Shown one piece after another: positions 18,428-26,298 of a DNA stretch of 64,000 nt. The notes beneath the pieces are model-generated. The model was not told the DNA's origin. It did no database searches and worked only from the letters and a program-made list of their open reading frames with translations. Numbering within the stretch: position 1 is the first letter of the stretch; each line of letters opens with the position of its first letter. A program made the position numbers and the translations under genes. This DNA is from Neoroseomonas lacus (GTDB lineage: Bacteria > Pseudomonadota > Alphaproteobacteria > Acetobacterales > Acetobacteraceae), in contig NZ_BMKW01000005.1 in the NCBI RefSeq assembly GCF_014644535.1, positions 62,001 to 126,000 on the forward strand. The letters run 5' to 3'.

Positions 18428-18589
18428 TCACGCGAAGCCGCGTCCCGCTATCAGCGAGACCAGGAACAGCACCAGGAAAATCACGAACAGAACCTTCGCG
18501 ATGCCGCTCGCGGCCGAGGCGATACCACCGAAGCCGAGCACGCCGGCAACGATGGCAACGACGAGAAAGATCAGTGTCCAGTAAAGCAT
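18428..18589 (-). CDS. DUF1328 small membrane protein
   Basis: A 53-residue protein of the DUF1328/YtjA family, two hydrophobic helices separated by the conserved [14 protein letters not shown] turn, ending RGF. ATG at 18589 follows GGAGAGACCC. Such proteins are commonly induced by stress in Alphaproteobacteria, but their function is unknown. It lies downstream of csbD, yet a hairpin terminator separates them and it has its own EcfG-type promoter at 18620-18645, so it is likely an independent member of the stress regulon. Confidence 0.88.
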   Translation of the reverse strand: MLYWTLIFLVVAIVAGVLGFGGIASAASGIAKVLFVIFLVLFLVSLIAGRGFA

Positions 18590-18619
18590 TGGGTCTCTCC
18601 GTTGCGTTCCTGTGCCGAT

Positions 18620-18645
18620 AACGCGGCGTGATGACGGGAAGTTGC
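18620..18645 (-). promoter_or_regulatory. Predicted EcfG-type promoter of the DUF1328 gene
   Basis: On the minus strand, GCAAC (18645-18641), a 17-nt spacer and CGTT (18623-18620), about 31 nt before the start codon. Matches the motif shared by other stress genes in this window. Confidence 0.6.
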
Positions 18646-18650
18646 ACCGG

Positions 18651-18685
18651 AAAACGAGAACGCCGCCGGGCAACCCCGGCGGCGT
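18651..18685 (-). terminator. Rho-independent terminator after csbD
   Basis: Stem CGCCGCCGGG/CCCGGCGGCG at 18661-18684 with a 4-nt loop, one extra A-T pair, then a TCGTTTT tract on the minus strand. Lies 32 nt past the csbD stop. Confidence 0.8.
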
Positions 18686-18716
18686 CCTCAAGGTCGCTGT
18701 GGCACAACGCCGCAGG

Positions 18717-18914
18717 CTACAGCTGCTTCTCCCAGGACGAGACCTGTTCCTCGGCCTTGTCCTTGGCGATGCCGTAGCGCTCCTGAACACGGCCCACGAG
18801 CTGGTCGCGCTTGCCTTCGATAACCGTGAGGTCATCGTCGGTGAGCTTGCCCCACTGCTCCTTCACCTTGCCCGTCAGCTGCTTCCAGTTTCCGGCGATC
18901 ATGTCGCTGTTCAT
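18717..18914 (-). CDS. CsbD family stress protein
   Basis: A 65-residue CsbD-like protein: [20 protein letters not shown] and a following [18 protein letters not shown] helix are the two conserved segments. Highly charged, soluble and helical, as for the family (sigma-B regulon in Bacillus, EcfG regulon in Alphaproteobacteria; molecular role unknown). ATG at 18914 follows AGGAGAACGCA; an in-frame extension to 18998 would run across the predicted promoter and is rejected. A clear EcfG-type promoter lies about 48 nt upstream and a terminator follows. Confidence 0.93.
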   Translation of the reverse strand: MNSDMIAGNWKQLTGKVKEQWGKLTDDDLTVIEGKRDQLVGRVQERYGIAKDKAEEQVSSWEKQL

Positions 18915-18961
18915 TGCGTTCTCCTGCGTCTCGGCCACCGACGTGGTGGCCTCGATGCAGG

Positions 18962-18987
18962 AACGCCCATGCCCCGGGAGGGTTGCC
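18962..18987 (-). promoter_or_regulatory. Predicted EcfG-type promoter of csbD
   Basis: Minus strand GGCAAC (18987-18982), 16-nt spacer, CGTT (18965-18962). Leader to the csbD ATG is about 40 nt. One change (C for G) from the GGAAC -35 core usually reported for EcfG, but shared with other sites here. Confidence 0.6.
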
Positions 18988-19054
18988 CCCGAGGACATGT
19001 ATCGTCGCCGTCGGGCCGTAGCACGATCTTTGTGGCGCGGGCCCGGACGTGCCT

Positions 19055-19777
19055 TCAGGCCGCCGGTAGTACCCGGGCGCCATGCACCGCCTGGAATGTT
19101 GCAATGGCCAGCGCAAGCGGCTCGAACGGCTTGCTGATGACGAAGGCGGGCTCGACGCCTTCCGCTGTCAACAGCCTTTCGGGATAGGCGGTGACGAAGA
19201 TGACGGGCACCGACATCACCTCCTGGATGCGCGCCACCGCATGGCTGCCATCGCCCCCGCGACCAAGATTGATGTCGGCGAGGATCAGCCCGGGCCTCTT
19301 CTCGGCGGCGAGCCGCACGGCAGCCGCCTCGCTCGAGGCGATACCGACGACGCGATGCCCGCAGGTCTCAACCAGGCGCTTGAGATCGAGGGCGATGACA
19401 GGCTCGTCCTCGATCACCAGAATCTCGGTGGCCGCTGTTGCGCGCAGGGCGTTGCGCCCGGCTTCCACCTCCCGTTCGGCGACGGCGCGATCTATATCGA
19501 GGATGATCGCGGCATCGCCCAGAGTGAGGTCCTCGAGCGCCGTGAGCAACAGCAGATTGCGCTGCATCGTGTCGAGGCCCGTGTCGGATGGCACCGCCGG
19601 CACGGCGCGCGCGACCGCGGCATATAGCGCCAGGCGTGCCGGCACCTCGGGCAATGGCGCAGACAGCGCCGCGGCGACCAGCGCGTCGCCGCTGTCCCGC
19701 GCGCCGGTCAATGCCCGCGCGTAGCGCCGCGCATAGGGAAGCGCGCGCAGCAACTCCGTCTGGTCGATCGCGTTCAT
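19055..19777 (-). CDS. phyR: Response regulator PhyR (anti-anti-sigma factor)
   Basis: A 240-residue two-domain regulator. Residues 1-112 are a degenerate ECF-sigma-like domain (LPYARRYARALTG; LEDLTLGDAAIIL), and residues 118-230 are a receiver with acidic pair Glu123/Asp124, phospho-acceptor Asp168 (ADINLG), Thr196 (FVTAYP) and Lys216 (SKPFE). In the known pathway phosphorylated PhyR exposes its sigma mimic, binds NepR and frees EcfG. Located head-to-head with an ECF sigma gene, and nepR, ecfG and a HisKA_2 kinase follow, so the assignment is secure. ATG at 19777 follows AGAAGGTGCC. An in-frame extension to 20107 overlaps the divergent sigma gene and is rejected. No GCAAC/CGTT motif was found in front of phyR itself. 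Confidence 0.94.
   Translation of the reverse strand: MNAIDQTELLRALPYARRYARALTGARDSGDALVAAALSAPLPEVPARLALYAAVARAVPAVPSDTGLDTMQRNLLLLTALEDLTLGDAAIILDIDRAVAEREVEAGRNALRATAATEILVIEDEPVIALDLKRLVETCGHRVVGIASSEAAAVRLAAEKRPGLILADINLGRGGDGSHAVARIQEVMSVPVIFVTAYPERLLTAEGVEPAFVISKPFEPLALAIATFQAVHGARVLPAA
19750..19774 (+). promoter_or_regulatory. Predicted EcfG-type promoter of the first ECF sigma gene
   Basis: GCAAC at 19750-19754, 16-nt spacer, CGTT at 19771-19774, inside the 5' end of the divergent phyR. About 65 nt before the sigma ATG; would give feed-forward control. Confidence 0.5.
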
Positions 19778-19839
19778 CTTGGCACCTTCTGGAACAGCAC
19801 TATGGTCGGTTGGATGGTAACAGCGCACCGCGGCCGCGC

Positions 19840-20331
19840 ATGAAACAGCAGGACAGCGCGTATCGCGAGGCCGTGGTGGCGCTGGTACCGCAATTGCGGG
19901 CCTTCGCGCGCTTTCTCGCACGTGACGCCGCGCGTGCCGATGACCTGGTGCAGGATGCCGTGGTGCGGGCGCTGGAACGGCAGGACGCCTGGACCGAGGG
20001 CACCGATCTGCGTGCCTGGACGTTCCGCCTGCTGCGCAATCTGTTCCTTGATCAGCAACGCCGGCGACGCGTTGAACAGCGCGGGCTGGCCGCAATGCCG
20101 ACGCCACGGACCAACGAACCTGTCCAGACGGGGCGTGACGCGCTGCGCGACCTCGAATCTGCGATTGCCGCCTTGCCGCCGGCCCAACGGGAGGCGCTGA
20201 TCCTGGTCGCTGCGCTCGAGCTGGATGTGGCGTCGGCCGCGATGATCACCGGGGTTCCAGAGGGAACGGTCAAAGCGCGTGTTTCGCGGGCACGCGCGAC
20301 CCTGGCGCGTGTGTTCGGCGCGCAACGCTGA
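19840..20331 (+). CDS. ECF-family RNA polymerase sigma factor (EcfG-like paralogue)
   Basis: A 163-residue ECF sigma factor. Region 2 is DDLVQDAVVRALERQDAW with RAWTFRLLRNLFLDQQRRR (core binding and -10 recognition). Region 4 is ALPPAQREALILVAAL and GVPEGTVKARVSRARATL (helix-turn-helix for the -35). Compared with the second sigma gene it is shorter and more divergent in region 4 (ELDVASAAMITGV). Divergent from phyR with 62 bp between start codons. Some Alphaproteobacteria carry several EcfG paralogues with partly different roles; whether NepR controls this one is not visible. ATG at 19840 is the first plausible start; the in-frame upstream part overlaps phyR. Confidence 0.88.
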   Translation: MKQQDSAYREAVVALVPQLRAFARFLARDAARADDLVQDAVVRALERQDAWTEGTDLRAWTFRLLRNLFLDQQRRRRVEQRGLAAMPTPRTNEPVQTGRDALRDLESAIAALPPAQREALILVAALELDVASAAMITGVPEGTVKARVSRARATLARVFGAQR

Positions 20332-20372
20332 TAGCCCGACCAATTCGGACCTGTCCGACCACTGCATGACAG

Positions 20373-20399
20373 GGCAACGTCCGTCATGAGCGGATCGTT
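20373..20399 (+). promoter_or_regulatory. Predicted EcfG-type promoter of the ecfG-nepR operon
   Basis: GGCAAC at 20373-20378, 17-nt spacer, CGTT at 20396-20399. Transcription would begin near 20406, which excludes the ATG at 20386 as the ecfG start and implies autoregulation. Confidence 0.6.
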
Positions 20400-20481
20400 T
20401 CATGCGGAAAATGCATATCAAACATGCAAAAATAGTAGAGCTGCGATGCAACCGGGGGACCGTGCCGACCGTTTGTTTGAC

Positions 20482-21132
20482 ATGAGCACGCACACCGAGA
20501 TCCCCGATCAGACGGTTGTCATGAGCAATGCCGGCCCGTCTTTCCACGATGCCCTCGTGGCATTGCTGCCGAAGTTGCGGGTCCAGGCCCTGTCCCTGAC
20601 GCGCAACCGCGCTGATGCCGATGACCTCGTCCAGGCGGCGGTCACCAATGCTCTCGCTGCCCAGGCCAGCTTCGCGCCGGGGACCAATTTCGGCGCCTGG
20701 ATGTACCGTATCCTGCGCAATCGCTTCATCTCCGATCGCCGGCGCCGGCGCGAGACCATCGATATGGATGACGCGCCAGCCGAGGCCTTCGCACGCCCCG
20801 CCAGCCAGGAAGACAGCCTCGCGCTCGGTGAATTGCGTACGGAGATGGAGAAATTGCCGGCCGACCAGCGCGCGGCGCTGGTGATGGTGACGGTGCAGGG
20901 CATGTCCTATGAGGAAGTGGCAGCTGCGATGGGTTGCGCCGTCGGCACGGCTAAGTGCCGCGTCTTCCGCGCCCGCTGCACGCTCGAAGCCCGCTTGATG
21001 GGTGAACCCGAGCGGGGCGACAACGCGAAGCGACGCCGTGGCGCTGGCCCTGTGACGTCTGCGTCGCGTAGTGTTTCTCGCGATGCGAGGCGCGCCGATC
21101 AGGCGCCGCCGACGGTGCGGCATGGGATGTGA
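20482..21132 (+). CDS. ecfG: General stress sigma factor EcfG
   Basis: A 216-residue ECF sigma factor with the hallmarks of EcfG: region 2 DADDLVQAAVTNALAAQ and GAWMYRILRNRFISDRRRR, region 4 KLPADQRAALVMVTVQGMSYEEVA followed by MGCAVGTAKCRVFRAR. Directs RNA polymerase to general-stress promoters and is held inactive by NepR. Its TGA overlaps the nepR ATG (TGATG). The start is uncertain: ATGs at 20446, 20482 and 20521 are all compatible with the promoter and none has a strong ribosome site. The last 40 residues after the helix-turn-helix are Arg-rich and not part of the domain. The order ecfG then nepR is the reverse of the common nepR-ecfG arrangement. Confidence 0.9.
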   Translation: MSTHTEIPDQTVVMSNAGPSFHDALVALLPKLRVQALSLTRNRADADDLVQAAVTNALAAQASFAPGTNFGAWMYRILRNRFISDRRRRRETIDMDDAPAEAFARPASQEDSLALGELRTEMEKLPADQRAALVMVTVQGMSYEEVAAAMGCAVGTAKCRVFRARCTLEARLMGEPERGDNAKRRRGAGPVTSASRSVSRDARRADQAPPTVRHGM

Positions 21133-21335
21133 TGGACGAGCCTGAAGACGAAAGGAAGGACAAGGTGAATGGCAGGACCGGCGCCTCGCGAGGCCGCGGC
21201 GCCAAGAAGGCTGTTCCCGATGCCGCTTTCGACATCTGGCTCCGGCGCGGCCTGCACCAGATGTTTGACGATGTGGCGCGGGAGCCGATTCCACCCGAAT
21301 TGCTGCGGCTGATCGAGCAGGACCGCAGGAAGTGA
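21132..21335 (+). CDS. nepR: Anti-sigma factor NepR
   Basis: A 67-residue NepR: a charged N-terminal tail, then the conserved core FDIWLRRGLHQMFDDVAREP and IPPELLRLI, which matches the LRxxYxxxxxExIPxxLxxL pattern of the family (Tyr replaced by His/Met here). NepR binds EcfG under non-stress conditions and PhyR-P under stress. ATG at 21132 overlaps the ecfG stop, and its own stop overlaps the GTG of the kinase by 4 nt, so sigma, anti-sigma and kinase are made from one coupled message. Confidence 0.92.
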   Translation: MDEPEDERKDKVNGRTGASRGRGAKKAVPDAAFDIWLRRGLHQMFDDVAREPIPPELLRLIEQDRRK

Positions 21336-23095
21336 TCAATGGCGGCGCTCCGCCGCCGCCCAAGCCGCGCCGCGTCTGGACGCAGATGTTTGGCGGCGTG
21401 CGGGGCCGGCTGCTGGCGCTTGTGGCCGCGGCGACTATTCCGATCGCAGCCATTGCGGTCAGCAATGCCTGGTCCGTGTTCCGAACCGCGAGTTCGGCGG
21501 GTTTGCGCGACGCCATCGTCCTGCGCGAGGTCGCCGCCGCACGGCATGGCGCCGCAGTGGATGGGATGCGCGAGATCCTGACGGGCCTGGCGCGAACGCC
21601 TCGCCTGCTTGAGATGGCGCCGGAAGAGTGCGATCGGGAACTCGCCCATCTGCACGACCTGGCGCAGCTTCGCTATTCGAATTTCTGGTTGCTCGATCAC
21701 GAGGGGCGGTTGCTGTGCAGCGGCCTGCCGGCAAGGCGCGGCCAGAGCTATGCCGGCCTCGATTATGTCGGCGAGATCCAGCAAGCGCGACAATTCGTGG
21801 TCGGCCAATTCACCATTGGCGCGCTGTCACATCGCGCTGTGTTGCCCGGCGCCGCGCCGATCCTGGACGCCGAAGGCAATTTGAGGGCGATCGTCGGGGG
21901 CAGCCTGTATCTCGACTTCTTCCTGCACCGAGACCGCGGGACGCCGATATCGGACGATAATGATGTGTGGCTGCTCGACGCCGACGGGTCTCTGCTGCCC
22001 CTGGGCTCGGCGCGCGCGCAGTCGTTGCCGCCGCCTGATATGCTGTCCGCTATGCTCGCCACGCGCGAAATGTCGGCGCTCGGCAAGGCCCGTGACGGCA
22101 CGCAGCATGCCTGGTCGATCGTTGAGCTGGAACCGCGGCTGCGGTTGCTCGCCGGCATCTCGATGGAACAGGCGCAACAGGCAGCCTGGAGTGCTTTCGC
22201 GCATCGCCTGTTGGAACTCAGCCTGTTTCTCGCGGCGTGCCTGATCGCCATCCTGGTGGGGGTTGAACTCGGCGTGTCGCGGCCCCTGCGGCGGCTTGCC
22301 GAGCGGGTGCGTGACTGGGCACCGGGCCGGGCTCTCGCCGCGGATCCGCAGACCGGCGGACCCTTCGAGGTCCGCGAGCTCGACCGGGCGCTGCTGGCGG
22401 CCGCGGGCGCGCTGCAAGAACGCGAAGTGGCGCTGACCAGCGCGCTGCACCAGCGCGACCTGCTGATGGCCGAGATCCATCACCGCGTGAAGAACAACCT
22501 GCAGGTCGTCGCCTCACTGCTGAACCTGCAGGCGGACCGGCTGCGCAATCACGCCGCCAAGACCGAGTTCGCGGTCGCGCGCGACCGCGTGCAGGCACTC
22601 GCGACCCTGCACCGGCACCTGTATCTGCATCAGACATTCGAGCGGATATCGCTGCGTCCGTTCCTTGAGGAATTGTCGCGCCAACTCGGTGATGCGCTTG
22701 GTGCGGGGCCTGAATCGGGCGTGGATATCGAGATCGACACCGAAGATGTCGAGATGGGCTCCGACCAGGCCATCTCGCTCGCCTTGCTGCTCACCGAAGC
22801 GGTCAGCAACGCGATGCGCCACGGCTTTCCCGACGGACGTGAGGGACGGATCTTCATCTCCTTGCATATCGACGACACCGGCATGGCGCACCTGCTGGTC
22901 GAAGATGACGGGGTGGGGCTGGATGAGACGCCGGCGGACCTCGATGGCGATGGCCTCGGCATGCGCCTGATTGAGGGTTTTGCGAATCATCTTGGTGGTG
23001 TCGCGGAAATCTCCGGGGATGGCGGCACGCGCATCGTCGTTCGGTTCCCGCTGCATCGACGCGATGTCGAGGACACCATGCGCGGTGCGGCCTGA
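21332..23095 (+). CDS. Sensor histidine kinase, HisKA_2 type (PhyR kinase candidate)
   Basis: A 587-residue membrane kinase. First membrane helix about residues 26-45, an extracytoplasmic Cache-like sensor to about residue 295, second helix about 297-320 (FLAACLIAILVGVELG), HAMP-like linker, HisKA_2 domain EIHHRVKNNLQVVASLLNLQ with the phospho-His at 383/384, and an HATPase with EAVSNAMRHGF (N box), EDDGVGLDE and GLGMRLI (G boxes). HisKA_2/HWE kinases such as PhyK phosphorylate PhyR; the operon position makes that the likely partner. GTG at 21332 overlaps the nepR stop. Signal sensed is unknown; the periplasmic domain suggests an external stress cue. Confidence 0.9.
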   Translation: MINGGAPPPPKPRRVWTQMFGGVRGRLLALVAAATIPIAAIAVSNAWSVFRTASSAGLRDAIVLREVAAARHGAAVDGMREILTGLARTPRLLEMAPEECDRELAHLHDLAQLRYSNFWLLDHEGRLLCSGLPARRGQSYAGLDYVGEIQQARQFVVGQFTIGALSHRAVLPGAAPILDAEGNLRAIVGGSLYLDFFLHRDRGTPISDDNDVWLLDADGSLLPLGSARAQSLPPPDMLSAMLATREMSALGKARDGTQHAWSIVELEPRLRLLAGISMEQAQQAAWSAFAHRLLELSLFLAACLIAILVGVELGVSRPLRRLAERVRDWAPGRALAADPQTGGPFEVRELDRALLAAAGALQEREVALTSALHQRDLLMAEIHHRVKNNLQVVASLLNLQADRLRNHAAKTEFAVARDRVQALATLHRHLYLHQTFERISLRPFLEELSRQLGDALGAGPESGVDIEIDTEDVEMGSDQAISLALLLTEAVSNAMRHGFPDGREGRIFISLHIDDTGMAHLLVEDDGVGLDETPADLDGDGLGMRLIEGFANHLGGVAEISGDGGTRIVVRFPLHRRDVEDTMRGAA

Positions 23096-23100
23096 GCGCA

Positions 23101-23126
23101 GGCAACCCCGCCGGGGACAGGGCGTT
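23101..23126 (+). promoter_or_regulatory. Predicted EcfG-type promoter of the lipoprotein gene
   Basis: GGCAAC at 23101-23106, 16-nt spacer, CGTT at 23123-23126. About 30 nt before the ATG at 23158 and immediately after the kinase stop. Confidence 0.6.
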
Positions 23127-23157
23127 GCACAGCTACAACCTCTGGATGGAATATCCG

Positions 23158-23349
23158 ATGTCCTCGATTGCCCGTATCACCTGCGCGGCCATTCTGTTCG
23201 CGCTTCCGCTGGTCGCCTGTGATGGTGGTCCTGCCGAGAATGCCGGGGAACGTTTGGATCGCGCGGCCGAAGGCGTGCGCGATGCGGTCGACCCGCCCTC
23301 GGGCCCGATCGAGCGCGCCGGTCGCGCCATCGACCGCGCCGTCGACTGA
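23158..23349 (+). CDS. Entericidin-like small lipoprotein
   Basis: A 63-residue lipoprotein. Signal peptide of 20 residues ends in the lipobox LVAC, giving a lipidated Cys near residue 21. The mature part is a charged helix with repeated RLDRAAEGVRDAVD and RAGRAIDRAVD heptad-like units, as in entericidin/EcnAB-type proteins. Preceded by its own EcfG-type promoter and followed by a terminator, so it is a monocistronic stress gene. Probably an envelope-stabilising or toxin-like lipoprotein; no partner antidote gene was found beside it. Confidence 0.8.
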   Translation: MSSIARITCAAILFALPLVACDGGPAENAGERLDRAAEGVRDAVDPPSGPIERAGRAIDRAVD

Positions 23350-23373
23350 CGGCTGGCAACAATCCCAAGGTTG

Positions 23374-23406
23374 AAGGCCCGGCATTGCACACGCATACCG
23401 GGCCTT
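23374..23406 (+). terminator. Terminator after the lipoprotein gene
   Basis: Arms AAGGCCCGG (23374-23382) and CCGGGCCTT (23398-23406), 15-nt loop, followed by a short T-rich run. Located 25 nt past the stop. Confidence 0.65.
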
Positions 23407-23724
23407 TCGCATTTGGCGGTGCTGCCGCCGCCGCGCGATACCACGCCTCGCTGGAGCATGTTCCGCCCAGTTTGGATCGGTATCGGCCGCACGCTGACGC
23501 GGCCATCTCGCGACCGCATCCTGGATGGTTAGCCGTGTAGGAGGGCAGCCTGATGCCATCTGATCGAAAAACGCTCTGGACGTCGATCGTGCCGATGAGG
23601 CGGGACGAAAGCTCAACGGCGCGTGCGCCGACGCTGCGACGGCGGCAACCCCCCCGTGCCGGGTGCCTCGATCGCGGCTGCTCGACCTCCAATCGTGGAC
23701 TGGCGCGGCCGAGCAGCTGCTGCC
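23407..23724. other. Intergenic, no gene supported
   Basis: A 318-bp gap between the lipoprotein terminator and the 3' end of the AI-2E-type gene on the other strand. It contains a strong AGGAGGG followed by ATG at 23553, but the frame it opens turns into Arg/Pro-rich shadow sequence within 25 codons and overlaps the opposite gene. Confidence 0.4.
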
Positions 23725-25470
23725 TCAGGCTGGTGCGACCACGCCAAATCCCAGAGGCCGATCATCATCGTTGTCGACGATGGCGGCGCGCTGGACAGGG
23801 GCCTGCCCAAGACGCGAGGCCGCCGCCTCGACGCTACGGGCCACAGGATGGGGCGCGATGGCGGGCGCGAGTTGCATCGCCGCCGCCTCGTCGAGCGCCA
23901 AGCCAATGAGCTCACGCGCATCGCGTGACGCCTCCGCTCGCGCCCGCCGCAGCCTTGGCGCCGATACCGGCTGCGCCATACACAGCATGGCCACGGCGGC
24001 CACCTCGCCCTCCTCGGCCGCTCGCCAGCCGCGCAACCGTGCCGCCGCACTAGCCGTCGCGGCGAGGGCGCGGTCCGCTGGGCCGGCAATCGGGACCGCT
24101 CGCATGGCTGCCGCGCCCGGCGCCACTTCGACTTCGGCGACTAGGGTCGCGGCCAGAGCGACGATATCGGCGGCGATACGTCGCGCCGCCGGCGCCGACA
24201 ATGTCCTGGCGGCACGATCGGCGGCCAGCGCCGTGATTGCCGGGCCAACCAAGTCGCGCAGCGTCGTCGCGATGCCTTCCGCTTCGGCGTGATCCTCGGC
24301 GATCTGCTGCGCACCCTCCGCATCCTCGGCGAGATAGCGCTGATAGAAGCGCAGCGGCGTGGGCAGGGCCTCGCCGTCGCCGAGCAGGATCTCGAGAAAG
24401 CCGAAGGCCGGGACGTGACGGCCGAGGATCGCGAGGCAGGCCGTGATCGGTGGTGCCAGCAGCAGGCCGATCGGCCCCCACAGCACCGTCCACAGTGCCG
24501 AGGACACCAACAGCGCGAGCGGCGAGATGCCGGTTGTTCGCCCATAGATCATCGGTTCGAGGACATGGGTGACCACCCCGTCGACGAGCGCGAAGAGCAC
24601 GAGCACCAGCACCGGTTCCGTCCAACCCTCGCCCGTCGCGACAGAGACGAGCAGCGGCAGTGACACGGCGATCCAGGCGCCGAGGAATGGTATGAAGCGC
24701 AGCACGAAGGCGAGGACGCCCCATAGTGGCGCATTCGGCACGCCGATCAGCATGAGACCGACCCCCATGCCGACACCGAACAGGCCGTTGAGCAGCATCT
24801 GCATCAGCAGGTAGCGGCCGACACGCTCCGTCGCGTCCGCCATGGCGCGTGTCGTTCTGTTGAGGTCCTGCAGGCCGGCGAGGCGAAGGAAGCGGTCGCG
24901 CACATCCTCCCGCTGCATCAGCAGATATGCCATGAGCAGCAACGCCACCGCGAGTGAGGCGGCGGGTGCCGCGATCAGGCTCGCCATCTCGAGCAGCGTC
25001 TCGAGTGTGCCTCCACTGCCGACGCTTGAAGCGACCGGGGGCGCCGGCGCGAAGGTAACATGGCCGCCACCCAGCTCCTCGGCCAGGCGGCGCAGCGTAC
25101 CGGCGGCGCGGTCTAGCACGCCGGAGCCTTCCGACACGGCGCGCAGCTTGGCGCGCAGGTTGGTCTCCCAATTGGGCAGGTCGGCCGCCAGGCTCAGCAC
25201 CTGCGAGATCATCAGGAGCATGGTGGCGCCGATTGCCGACAGGCTGAGCAGCAGCAGCAATGCGACCGTGAGTGGCCGCGGCAGGCCGATCCGCTGCAGC
25301 ATCCGTGCCGGAGGGATCAATACCACCGAGAGCAGCAGCGCCAGCGCCATCGGGATGAACACGTCGCGCCCGAGATGCAGCGCCGCCAGGATCATCAACG
25401 CGGCGATCAGCCAAAGCGGATCCGGACCGGCGGTCGTCGGCTCAGTCGGCTGTTCGTGTCCTGAAGGCAT
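23725..25470 (-). CDS. AI-2E family transporter with long C-terminal extension
   Basis: A 581-residue integral membrane protein of the AI-2E/PerM family. Helices cluster at residues about 15-80 and 150-350; signature segments are RFIPFLGAWIAVSLPLL and the DGVVTHVLEPMIYG-TTGISPLALLVS block that defines the family. Members export small molecules (autoinducer-2 in TqsA) or act as Na+/H+ antiporters. Typical members have about 350 residues; here residues about 390-581 form an extra Ala-rich, mostly helical cytoplasmic domain. ATG at 25470 follows GGGAG. No GCAAC/CGTT motif was found upstream, although the neighbouring divergent gene has one. Confidence 0.87.
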   Translation of the reverse strand: MPSGHEQPTEPTTAGPDPLWLIAALMILAALHLGRDVFIPMALALLLSVVLIPPARMLQRIGLPRPLTVALLLLLSLSAIGATMLLMISQVLSLAADLPNWETNLRAKLRAVSEGSGVLDRAAGTLRRLAEELGGGHVTFAPAPPVASSVGSGGTLETLLEMASLIAAPAASLAVALLLMAYLLMQREDVRDRFLRLAGLQDLNRTTRAMADATERVGRYLLMQMLLNGLFGVGMGVGLMLIGVPNAPLWGVLAFVLRFIPFLGAWIAVSLPLLVSVATGEGWTEPVLVLVLFALVDGVVTHVLEPMIYGRTTGISPLALLVSSALWTVLWGPIGLLLAPPITACLAILGRHVPAFGFLEILLGDGEALPTPLRFYQRYLAEDAEGAQQIAEDHAEAEGIATTLRDLVGPAITALAADRAARTLSAPAARRIAADIVALAATLVAEVEVAPGAAAMRAVPIAGPADRALAATASAAARLRGWRAAEEGEVAAVAMLCMAQPVSAPRLRRARAEASRDARELIGLALDEAAAMQLAPAIAPHPVARSVEAAASRLGQAPVQRAAIVDNDDDRPLGFGVVAPA

Positions 25471-25531
25471 CGACGTCTCCCGCATTGCGACAGAAGGCGA
25501 ACGCAACAGGTGCATCAGGGTTTCGCCGCGA

Positions 25532-25557
25532 TGCAACTCTTGTCGGAGCCAGTCGTT
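25532..25557 (+). promoter_or_regulatory. Predicted EcfG-type promoter of the YqjD-like gene
   Basis: TGCAAC at 25532-25537, 16-nt spacer, CGTT at 25554-25557, about 31 nt before the ATG at 25589. Confidence 0.55.
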
Positions 25558-25588
25558 GTGCTTCCGACAGACGCGAAAGGAGTACGCC

Positions 25589-25867
25589 ATGACGAACGCC
25601 ACCGATCGACTCGCCGAGGACACCAAGGATGTGGTGCGGAGCGAGATTGCCGCCCTGCGCGCGAAGGTCGAGGCGCTGATGGCCGAGCGGGTGACGCCGG
25701 CGCTCAGCGACGTCGCCGGCCAGGCCGAGGATCTCGCCAACGCGGCCGCGACCATGGCCAGGCGCCAGACCGACCACTTGGCCAACACGGTGCGCGCCCA
25801 GCCCTTCGCCGCGATTGGTACGGCGATGATCGCCGGCTTGGCGATCGGCTTGTTGATGCGCCGGTAG
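25589..25867 (+). CDS. YqjD/ElaB-like (DUF883-type) membrane-anchored protein
   Basis: A 92-residue protein with a long amphipathic helix (RLAEDTKDVVRSEIAAL; QAEDLANAAATMARRQTDHL) and a C-terminal membrane anchor AIGTAMIAGLAIGLLMRR. This architecture matches the YqjD/ElaB/DUF883 family, small inner-membrane proteins linked in E. coli to ribosome binding in stationary phase. ATG at 25589 follows AAAGGAG. It is followed 5 bp later by a YqjE-like gene, the same pairing seen in yqjD-yqjE, which supports the assignment. Driven by an EcfG-type promoter. Confidence 0.8.
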   Translation: MTNATDRLAEDTKDVVRSEIAALRAKVEALMAERVTPALSDVAGQAEDLANAAATMARRQTDHLANTVRAQPFAAIGTAMIAGLAIGLLMRR

Positions 25868-25872
25868 TCGCC

Positions 25873-26298
25873 GTGCGCCTGCTCCAGATGCTGGGTGTGG
25901 CGATGCAGGCGGAGGGGATTGTCCTGCGCCGCGAGATTCGCGGCACGGTACGTCAGGCCGGCTGGATCGCTTTCGCATTCCTGTTTGGCGTGGCGGCTGT
26001 CGTGACGGCGCACATCGCCGCCGTCACGCAGCTGATGCCGATCTACGGCATGGCGGCCGCCGCGGCGATCGTGGCGGTAGCCGATGTCGTGATCGCCGGC
26101 ATCCTGATGCTGCTCGCACGCCGCCGCGTCGACCCGGTGGCCGAGGAAGCGCGGGCGCTGCGTGAGACGATGCTTGCCGCGATCACCACACGCGACCCGA
26201 TGCGGGAAGCGTTGGGGTTGGCAATGCATGGCGGAGCGGCGCCACTGATCGGAGCCGTGGCGGCAGACGTCTTCACGGCTTGGCTCAAACGGCGTTGA
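25873..26298 (+). CDS. YqjE-like/phage-holin-family (Actino_X-type) membrane protein
   Basis: A 141-residue protein with two central membrane helices (AGWIAFAFLFGVAAVVTAHIA and AIVAVADVVIAGILMLLA) flanked by charged amphipathic segments. This is the layout of YqjE and putative Actinobacterial holin-X superfamily proteins, often next to YqjD-like genes. GTG at 25873 is taken as start because it is only 5 bp after the YqjD-like stop; ATG at 25888 is the alternative. Probably co-transcribed with its neighbour from the stress promoter. Despite the family name no lysis role is implied. Confidence 0.72.
   Translation: MRLLQMLGVAMQAEGIVLRREIRGTVRQAGWIAFAFLFGVAAVVTAHIAAVTQLMPIYGMAAAAAIVAVADVVIAGILMLLARRRVDPVAEEARALRETMLAAITTRDPMREALGLAMHGGAAPLIGAVAADVFTAWLKRR

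Noticed and set aside
23553..23909. Frame with a strong AGGAGGG site and ATG between the lipoprotein and AI-2E genes
   Set aside because: After about 20 codons it becomes Arg/Pro-rich shadow overlapping the opposite gene; no motif. A decayed gene start is possible but cannot be supported.
25510..25872. Upstream in-frame extension of the YqjE-like gene
   Set aside because: Runs through the YqjD-like gene in another frame and contains no family sequence; GTG at 25873 is more consistent with the gene pair.
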